64,000 nt of DNA from Sipunculus nudus (lineage: Eukaryota; Annelida; Sipuncula; Golfingiida; Sipunculidae): NCBI GenBank assembly GCA_026874595.1, contig CM049306.1, positions 21,802,019-21,866,018 on the forward strand, given 5' to 3'. Below the pieces are notes generated by a model. That model was not told the origin of the DNA. It was given only the letters and a program-made list of their open reading frames with translations, and searched no databases. A program made the translations under genes and the position numbers. Of the stretch, positions 58,423 through 64,000 are shown in pieces; position 1 is the stretch's first letter, and each line of letters opens with the position of its first letter.

Positions 58423-60477
58423 TTAAGTGAATATAAAGACACACGTGATCATTGATTGACATTATAACCCATTTGAATTGTATTCCATTAGATATATCAG
58501 TTATAACCTATCGATGATAAAAATGCCTAGAAGTGTCCAATGTAATAAATAGCGCCACCTTGTGTCAATAAAAACAATTACTGATGGTGTCAGTGCGACA
58601 GTTAACATTTAAATAACAATTTCAGCAAGTATTTTTTAGAGCTCAGACAAAAATACCCATTGTTGTCAAACACGAAATGGCGCTCTGGTAAAATATAGTG
58701 CACCGCATTCACTAACTGAAGATTTTAGGTACACCAGTGTATAATGATATATATATACCTTCATGCCAAGGACAGATGAAGCACATACACCTATCAAGAA
58801 ACATCTTTCTTGAATATGCTTTGTCTATTTCTTCCGTTCTCCCTGCTCGATCGAGGTTACTTCCTCCAGCTTCCGTCTAGTGAAGTATCACCTAGCCTGA
58901 TAATTAAATTTAGGTCTCCCATTTTCTTCTGGTTATTCTAATCTCCATCTCCTTTCTTCAGTGCTGCTTCCGCATCTTCTACACGTGTCTCCTGAAATGG
59001 CAGAATTGGAAAAAATATAACTCCCATATTTTATCAGGTGTTTTAAAATGCCGACTATACAAGCCAAAATCTTATAACAATTCCCCAGTGTGATACGAAT
59101 TGTGGAAAGCTGAAATATGCACAGAGTAAACTAACTTATATAATACTAAATCTTTTTCCATATCCCATTTTGATCATAGCTCTCTCCGGGCATACAAAAT
59201 AGTTGCGTCTTTATTTAATCATTTTATCTATTAGGGTGAGAGGCGGCATTTATATAATCCGCAATTGGAAATCTGATTTGATAACATCAGAATAATTTTT
59301 ATCTTTAATGATACTTTGCATCGGAGTAAAAGCCAACAGCACCTTAGTGGACTTGCAGCAGCAAGTAGAACCTTAGAATTATATATACACTAAGTTGTTA
59401 GTGTTGGTTTTATTGAATTACAAACCTTCTAAAAGAGTCAGTCAAAATTGAATGTTTACTGACTTCTCTCTCGTTGCACACAAATTATGTTATTCAGTCA
59501 TATACTCAATACAGGAAACAATATCTAATTTCTAATACTTGCATGTAATTTTTCGTCTACATTATTATGTTCATAACACATCTACAAATTATTAATACTC
59601 TGCTTAATTATATGATTGACTACATCTTGAATTTACAAAAAAAATATAGCTCCATAGAAAAAATTGAAGTTAAGAAAACATACTGTAATATCACAAATGG
59701 TTTTTAGTCCGGTTTTCAATGCCAAACACGCTCTCTGAACGGTTATTTATACTTTGGAATGTTAAAACGAAAAGCACCGCACGATGACGACTGCATGAAT
59801 TTTCAATGAGTCGAGCTGTGAGCCGCGGAAGGTGTTTGAAGGATAGCACAAGGTTTATCTTATGGTTCCTCAGCTTCCGTAATAGGTCAGGGTAATGTCA
59901 CTGCGGTAATGGATAAGGCTGGGTCGGGGGACAGATCTGGGTGATCCATCGTCGTCTTTCATCTCGAGTCTGCTCTGTAAGATATGACGGAGGAGATTTA
60001 AATGGGAGATTTAATAGATGAGATGCCGTAGTACTGAATAGATAAGATAGCATGGATTACAGCCCAAACGAAGTTGATGTTGTCACTTATGTCTGTCTGT
60101 ATGTTTTCTGTCTGTATATCGCCTTTGAACAGAAAAGATAACACAGGTTATATCCAAGGCTAAGGAGGTGTAATCACCTTTGTCTGTATATTTTTCTATC
60201 TGCCTGTATGTTTGAATAGAAAAGACAACATAGGTAACATCCCAAGTTAGGTTGATGTGGTCCTCTCTCTCTCTCTCTCTCTCTCTCTGGAAATGTACAT
60301 ATAATTAATAAATAGGGCATCCTGTATGCGTCAGTTTATGATGTTGATGCTACTTTTTTTATTTGCTTATAGGTACAGCCGACCAGTTTACTTGTGATAA
60401 CGGGGAGTGCATAGGCAAGACCTCCCGTTGTGATGGACATAACGACTGCGGGACCAATGAGGACGAGAATAATTGTG
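41293..60477 (+). CDS. MNNL-DSL-LDLa protein gene (Notch-ligand-like head, LDLa modules), 3' end not reached
   Basis: Gene-level entry. Nine exons join in one frame (982 coding bases, 327 codons so far): signal peptide, MNNL domain with NGHCCDG and [11 protein letters not shown] domain with six Cys, then three LDL-receptor class A modules of six Cys each with the acidic calcium-binding pattern. MNNL and DSL are the Notch-binding head of Delta/Jagged ligands, which normally continue with EGF repeats, a membrane helix and a short tail. Here no EGF exon is seen between the DSL domain and the first LDLa module. The protein enters the secretory pathway; whether it is membrane-bound cannot be told, since the last exon in the window ends in phase 1 with a donor. 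A Notch-binding role is inference. Confidence 0.88.
41329..45105. other. Intron 1 of the DSL-LDLa gene
   Basis: 3.8 kb of AT-rich sequence without recognised exons. Holds a (TA)n tract at 44108-44151 and another at 44321-44370. Confidence 0.7.
44108..44370. repeat. Two (TA)n microsatellites
   Basis: (TA)n at 44108-44151 and 44321-44370, separated by about 170 bases of unique sequence. Confidence 0.9.
45106..45275 (+). CDS. DSL-LDLa gene exon 2: MNNL domain, first part
   Basis: 170 bp, phase 0 to 2, acceptor CCTGACAG and donor [31 protein letters not shown] and [14 protein letters not shown] match the N-terminal domain of Notch ligands (FxxxNxxGxxxxGxCCDG ... CxxxFxxC). Confidence 0.92.
45411..45625. 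repeat. Dispersed repeat with poly-G/poly-C and GCGGATCC ends
   Basis: GGCGCGGATCCCGGG at the left and TCCTGGATCCGCTC at the right are roughly inverted. Between them are poly-G (about 45427-45436), poly-C (about 45452-45465), and two copies of GACCTTTTTTAAGACAAT (45481 and 45551) followed by TATGCAT- or CATGCAT-like words. Confidence 0.7.
46357..46495 (+). CDS. DSL-LDLa gene exon 3: MNNL domain, middle
   Basis: 139 bp, phase 2 to 0, acceptor GTCGTAG and donor CCT/GTAAGT. Contains [10 protein letters not shown] and [12 protein letters not shown], the family pattern CPxGxxxxxxxGxxxF ... NPIxxxFxxxxP. Confidence 0.92.
47961..48130. repeat. 40-bp perfect palindrome and CGTTCG repeats
   Basis: 47961-48000 (GAACGAAAAAAAATAGAACA and its exact reverse complement) is a perfect palindrome. 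It is followed by TTTTCGTTCG words at about 48056, 48077 and 48096 and a further AATAAAGTGTTTTATT partial palindrome. Probably the end of a DNA transposon. Confidence 0.85.
48790..49033. repeat. Repeat with CGCGAATACAAA and CAACCACAGTAA words, then (TA)n
   Basis: AAAGTCAACCACAGTAA occurs at 48875 and GAAGTCAACCACAGTAA at 48932; AACCCCGCGxAT occurs at 48856 and 48920, a unit of about 60 bases. It ends in about 65 bases of (TA)n (48967-49033). Confidence 0.8.
50990..51130. repeat. Three copies of the palindrome CTATAATATTATAG in GC-rich sequence
   Basis: The perfect 14-bp palindrome CTATAATATTATAG occurs at about 51022 and 51051, with a variant TTATAATATTAT at about 51112. The surrounding sequence is C-rich, unlike the rest of the intron. 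Confidence 0.8.
51670..51806 (+). CDS. DSL-LDLa gene exon 4: MNNL domain, end
   Basis: 137 bp, phase 0 to 2, acceptor CATTTCAG and donor [31 protein letters not shown] is the FSLxVxAxxD strand with an Asp/His-rich loop in place of the usual short one, then [10 protein letters not shown]. Confidence 0.92.
52375..52499 (+). CDS. DSL-LDLa gene exon 5: DSL domain
   Basis: 125 bp, phase 2 to 1, acceptor ATTTCTAG and donor [30 protein letters not shown] and [15 protein letters not shown] carry five of the six DSL cysteines with the YG-x2-C pattern. The loop between Cys3 and Cys4 is 8 residues (VVSGNVQS), shorter than the usual 10-11 with PRDDxFGHY. Confidence 0.93.
53024..53053 (+). CDS. DSL-LDLa gene exon 6: 30-bp microexon ending the DSL domain
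   Basis: 30 bases, phase 1 to 1, acceptor TTTTGTCTCAG and donor AGAG/GTAGGT. It encodes [10 protein letters not shown], the closing GWxGxxC of the DSL domain with its sixth cysteine. Skipping it would keep the frame but leave the DSL domain one cysteine short. Confidence 0.88.
53520..54040. repeat. Dispersed repeat ending in (GACG)n
   Basis: Starts AACAAGAGCACCGCTAAAG and contains two related halves (TCGTGAAAATCCGTxxxGxxxxGGTAAGT-type words at about 53670 and 53950), ending in GGACGGACGGACGGACGG at 54005-54024. Repeats with such tails are frequent in mollusc introns. Confidence 0.65.
54285..54615. repeat. About 145-bp direct repeat, two copies
   Basis: TTGATAATCAGCTATAAAT and TTTTGAACACTCTTTGGGCG occur in both copies, at about 54323/54388 and 54515/54580, about 192 bases apart. 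It resembles the 3' tail of a non-LTR element or SINE. Confidence 0.8.
55524..55634 (+). CDS. DSL-LDLa gene exon 7: LDLa module 1
   Basis: 111 bp, phase 1 to 1, acceptor CCTATTTAG and donor TGTG/GTAAGG. Six Cys in the order C-x6-C-x4-C-x6-C-x5-C-x8-[14 protein letters not shown] is the calcium-binding acidic box of LDL-receptor class A modules. Confidence 0.95.
57615..57743 (+). CDS. DSL-LDLa gene exon 8: LDLa module 2
   Basis: 129 bp, phase 1 to 1, acceptor ATTTGTAG and donor [30 protein letters not shown] then [10 protein letters not shown] gives a full six-Cys LDLa module. Its donor is directly followed by a 30-bp minisatellite. Confidence 0.95.
57744..58065. repeat. 30-bp minisatellite next to the LDLa 2 donor, about ten units
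   Basis: Unit GATTTGCTGATCTAATAATA plus CAGTATATATAA, period 30, from the exon 8 donor to about 58065. The first unit overlaps the intron start (GTGAGTTTATTGCTGATCTAAG). The reverse strand is open through the array only because the period is a multiple of three. Confidence 0.93.
58176..58420. repeat. Poly-G repeat and (TA)n
   Basis: GGGGCGTAGCCAGGATTGAG then about 13 G, closing near 58344 with GGATCCGCCACTG, the reverse of the GTGGCGGATCC word found elsewhere; (TA)n at 58376-58419. Confidence 0.65.
58421..60372. other. Rest of intron 8 of the DSL-LDLa gene
   Basis: No exon seen. A duplicated TCTGTCTGTATxTTT segment at 60090-60215 (period about 110 bases) and (CT)n at 60262-60288 are the only structured parts. 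Confidence 0.6.
60373..60477 (+). CDS. DSL-LDLa gene exon 9: LDLa module 3
   Basis: 105 bp, phase 1 to 1, acceptor TGCTTATAG and donor TGTG/GTCAGT. The first Cys codon is split across the intron (T/GT). [20 protein letters not shown] and [10 protein letters not shown] complete the module. No further exon is recognised to 64000, so the gene continues outside. Confidence 0.93.
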
Positions 60478-63250
60478 GTCAGTGACGTCACATCACATTG
60501 TCTTCGTCTGCTAGCAAAACCCCCGCGCACTCAGTTGCTAGAGAGCAGTCAATCAGTTGCTTAGCTGTGTGTGGTCATAATCCAAGTTTACAAAATAAGT
60601 TCCATATAAACATGTTTTTAAGTTATTCCAGGATTGTTATTGTTTACAATTCATATGAAACAGTTCAGATATAACAATTGAAATATAACTATTTAACAGT
60701 GAACAAAGTTGTTTTTTTATCTTTACCGGCCAAAATCTGCAAGTAACATTTGACCTAGATAATCTGTCTGATATAGTAAGTATATTTGCATGAGTCACAT
60801 ATCGTTTACAAACTACCTACCATGTTATTGACTACAGTGATATTACAAAACGCAACATTTTTACCAGAAATGCATACACGATTTAATGTTTGTGATTGCC
60901 ACCTGATCTCCGGAAAGCATCAGATATCATGCCAACTGAAGCCGAATTAAGCAAAGCAGGAAACCTGCTGAAAGAGTAGAACAGTAGGGTTATGCAGGAG
61001 CCAGTTTTCTGACAGAGGCCTAGAAATAAAGTTTCGTAGCGCATAAGAGGGAGACATATACAAAGCCGTGTTATAGTGTTTGTGGTGTAGAACTGTGGTA
61101 TCAACATTTTCTACAGACCAATTTCTAAAATATCTCAAATTTCACCTACTATTTAGAAAGGACAAAGGACGGTTATTAAATCGACTTTCGCGCATCCAGC
61201 CTTTTTTAACTCAATATATTTACAAGTAGGCTTATACGTTTTCTGTCCAGAAAATTCAATTTAAGCACTTTATAAACGGAAATTTATCATGAAGTTGTAA
61301 CATTCTTAAACAAACTACAAGTTCCGCTTGTATGTTTCTATATTGCTGAGACAAAATTTGGTGCACTCTGATACAACAAATCAGTTCTGTTTGAAATCTA
61401 CAAAAAAAATCAGTGTTTGAAATCTACTGCAATTTTGTCACTTGTAACTCATTACCAATACTAGCGCGGTTCGGTTTGTATGATACTCCGCTCATATAAC
61501 ACATATGGCAGCAGAATATTTAAACTCCAGCTTGTACGGAGGACTTCTTCATTCCATAGATCTCAGTAACTAAAGTTGTGACAATATATTCATGAGCAAT
61601 CATCACTTCTACGGACTTATTTTCGCTCGGCAACAAGAACCCCAACGGTGACTTGATATTTTAGGTCTCAGTCATTCTGTCGCTTTGATAACCATTTTGT
61701 AGGGGAGAAAAAAAAACATACCAATGCATTTTATTTCTAGATTTAAATCATTGCTAAATACAGTCATATCCACAAGCCAATCACATCAGTGTCCTGTCTT
61801 ACTAACCACCTCACGTAACATTCCATGTGATTCAAGTTAACCTTGAGGTTTAATCACCCAAAGTTTATGCCATTTTTTTAACAATAACATTTCTTACAAT
61901 GCGCAAAAATGTTGACCTGTGTCCTATAGTTATGTCAGCATTGCCACAAAAAATGTTATTGGTTCCTGGCTCTACATGGCGAAAAGATATTTATGAAGCT
62001 TTGGCAAGCTTTTTAAAATTCCTCTGAGCGTAGTTGCCGGTGACGGGTCGAAATAGGAATGTTCTGCCACAATGCTGCTCTGAGACAGCCCAGACGAACT
62101 GCTGTCCATACAGAGTCAACGAATGTTTCTACATAGTCTTTTTGCACATCATTTCATTTGGCCTCCAGGTATATTCTGATCACTTACCTTTACGTTAGGT
62201 ATGTATATCTGGCGCAAAGTATCACCTAAGCTTCATAAGGGACGTAAGATGGCTAAATTTGAAGGTCACCATGCACTGTCAGAGTAAACTGCAAGATTGG
62301 TTACTCTTTTCAGGTATAGCAAAGGTATTCAAATTGAAATTATTTCACCATAAACAGCGGTCCCTATAAGATATCTAAAACATAGCTTATACATAAAGCT
62401 TTTTGATAACTGAAAGTACACATACGATTCAATCAATTATTCCACATGTAACGAGGTACTTTCTTATCGATTTATCCCCGTTTTCGATCTATATTGAATA
62501 TAACATGTACCTGTTATCAGTGAATTTTAATGAATGCCAAAATGAATGATTATATTCATCAATAAATTCCTCTTATGTCTTGACACTTTTAGCATTTTAC
62601 TATTAAAAAAATAATTACATGCAAAGTCCTTTTATTTATAAAGAATTTATGAGTCCCACAAAGACCCAGTATTACCATGTGATATATAAGTACCAGAGCC
62701 ACATAGACGGGGAAATCATTTGTCATTTAAAAAGTAAAGACTTTGGCATTACGGTTGTACAAACATCCTGGTGAAGCTTAGTTTCTATGAACGCGTACTC
62801 TTGTACCCTCCCTAAACGCTCCCGAATCAGCGGAAATCTTGTGCTTCTAAAGAAGCAACTGATTTTCCCGCTGCCTGGTTTGACAGTTTATGATACACTT
62901 AGACACCAGATGGTTGTTCGTTGTCTGCTGAAAAACGTGCGTAGCAGCGATGCGACTAGCAGCAAACCAGATGCCTATTAACAAACACTCGACAGGCATC
63001 CTGGCTCCGCCTATAACTACGCTTCAAGCGCCGCTTGATGACAGTTTTATGTTTACAAATAGTAAAGAACAGTCGAATTTTAATTGCTCCCTCAGCGTTC
63101 TCGCATCATTGAGCGATTCAATTATGACATTACGACTATGTTAGCGTAACCATGTATCTGTTGTCTGCAAAACTAAACCCCCCCCCCCCAAAAAAAAAAA
63201 AAAGCCAGCCAGCGAGGTGTGCATGAAGCCTATGTTGTTACATTTCGTTT
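60478..63250. other. Downstream intron or flank, no gene recognised
   Basis: AT-rich sequence. I looked for a fourth LDLa, an EGF repeat or a membrane helix exon and found none. A poly-C/poly-A run lies at 63178-63203. Confidence 0.55.
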
Positions 63251-63338
63251 GAATTACAGCTCACCGGCCGGGTAGCCTATGTGCGCAAAGACCTGTGCAA
63301 ACCACGTGTGAGGCCAGTCTCTCTGAACCTGTGCGTGG

Positions 63339-63440
63339 CCTGTGCAAACGGTTGCCGGGGCGATGAACTGTCACTCAAAACGAAACGAACAACATTGGCT
63401 CCGTGTCTTCCTGACTTGGCCGGTAAACCGTTTGCACATA
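63339..63440. repeat. 22-bp inverted repeat, GC-rich
   Basis: CCTGTGCAAACGGTTGCCGG at about 63339 and CCGGTAAACCGTTTGCACAT at about 63420 are inverted copies with few mismatches; a related CCTGTGCAAACCACG lies just upstream at 63291. Confidence 0.6.
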
Positions 63441-63829
63441 GAGGTCGTGTCTTCTAGCACAGGGTCTCGTCTGATTGGACCAAAATACAGTGCTCCAATC
63501 TGGTGTAGCGATTCAGTATACGAGGTCAAAACAAACAGCGCTTACGATATATAGGTAGTAGGCCTATAGGTAAAGCGCTGTGTAAAGAGCGTAACCCTCT
63601 ATATAGTGCATAATCTGTACAATTCCAGTAAGTTCGTAAAACTTTCTGATAGTTAACCTTTTTATGTATTTTCTTTTCTTAGAGATAACCACCTCAATTT
63701 TTAATGCTTGCTTAAATGAGAATATGTAAATCTGCAGTATAACACACTCCCCTCAATCTATATCCTGCTGTTACCCAGACCCGGTGACTACTGCTGCTAC
63801 GGGCCCTTGGTGTATAATCGTCCCAATTG

Positions 63830-64000
63830 CTGAGGCATACTATCGAGGAACTCCTTGTTTTGTGAGTGAAAACACGGCCGTTGGGCACGGCCTTCCTATT
63901 AACTATTCAGAGCGCTTACCCTGATTGTGCCGAAAAAATCACACTGCCACGGCTGAGATTTGAACACACGATCTCGCGGCTTTGAGACCTGTGCTCTGCT
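63830..64000 (-). mobile_element. tRNA-derived SINE-like sequence, cut by the window edge
   Basis: The minus strand starts AGCAGAGCACAGGTCTCAAA (A-box and anticodon-like region), then the B-box-like TGTTCAAATCTC about 45 bases in, then a non-tRNA tail containing CCGTGCCCAACGG. The spacing is that of a tRNA head, but the tail and lack of an acceptor stem point to a SINE. Confidence 0.5.

Overview
Eukaryotic nuclear DNA from an invertebrate, most probably a lophotrochozoan such as a mollusc; this is an inference from the kind of repeats and genes and was not searched. The base is AT-rich, all protein-coding sequence is split into short exons with GT/AG introns, and the introns are full of (TA)n, (GA)n/(CT)n, GACG-type and poly-G tracts, minisatellites and fragments of retroelements. 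Two genes can be read exon by exon with consistent splice phase.

1) Positions ~20.8 kb down to 0.9 kb, minus strand: a full-size ABC transporter of the ABCC1/MRP1 type. Twenty-six exons (19149 to 921, 3855 coding bases, 1285 codons) give, in order, TMD0, the L0 linker, TMD1, NBD1, a short linker, TMD2 and the Walker A half of NBD2. The last exons (NBD2 signature, Walker B, C-terminus) lie beyond the left edge. A candidate first exon is at 20693-20773. One intron uses a GC donor, and a 30-bp minisatellite repeats the donor of exon 2.

2) 21.2-33.5 kb: a large inverted repeat of about 12 kb with arms of several hundred bases at 21.28-21.66 and 33.13-33.51 kb, plus inner arm pieces at 24.70-24.79 and 32.98-33.07 kb. 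It holds a broken Penelope-like element (GIY-YIG part and a hammerhead-like core, 25.99-27.18 kb), long GA/CT and GAAT arrays, a tandemly duplicated AT-rich unit, and a broken Ty3/gypsy LTR retrotransposon (27722-32918, minus strand) sitting inside a (CT)n tract. The Ty3 copy has a 493-bp tandem duplication in gag and an in-frame stop in the reverse transcriptase.

3) 33.5-41.2 kb: no gene recognised; a 2.2-kb element with terminal inverted repeats (36426-38641).

4) 41.29-60.48 kb, plus strand: the 5' part of a secreted or membrane protein with a signal peptide, a Notch-ligand MNNL domain, a DSL domain, then three LDL-receptor class A modules, each on its own phase 1-1 exon. The DSL domain is normally followed by EGF repeats, so this mix of a Notch-ligand head with LDLa modules is the most interesting item in the window. 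The gene runs off the right edge or continues past 60.5 kb.

5) Both window ends carry tRNA-derived SINE-like sequence. The two genes point away from each other with the repeat block between them; nothing in the sequence suggests that they work together.
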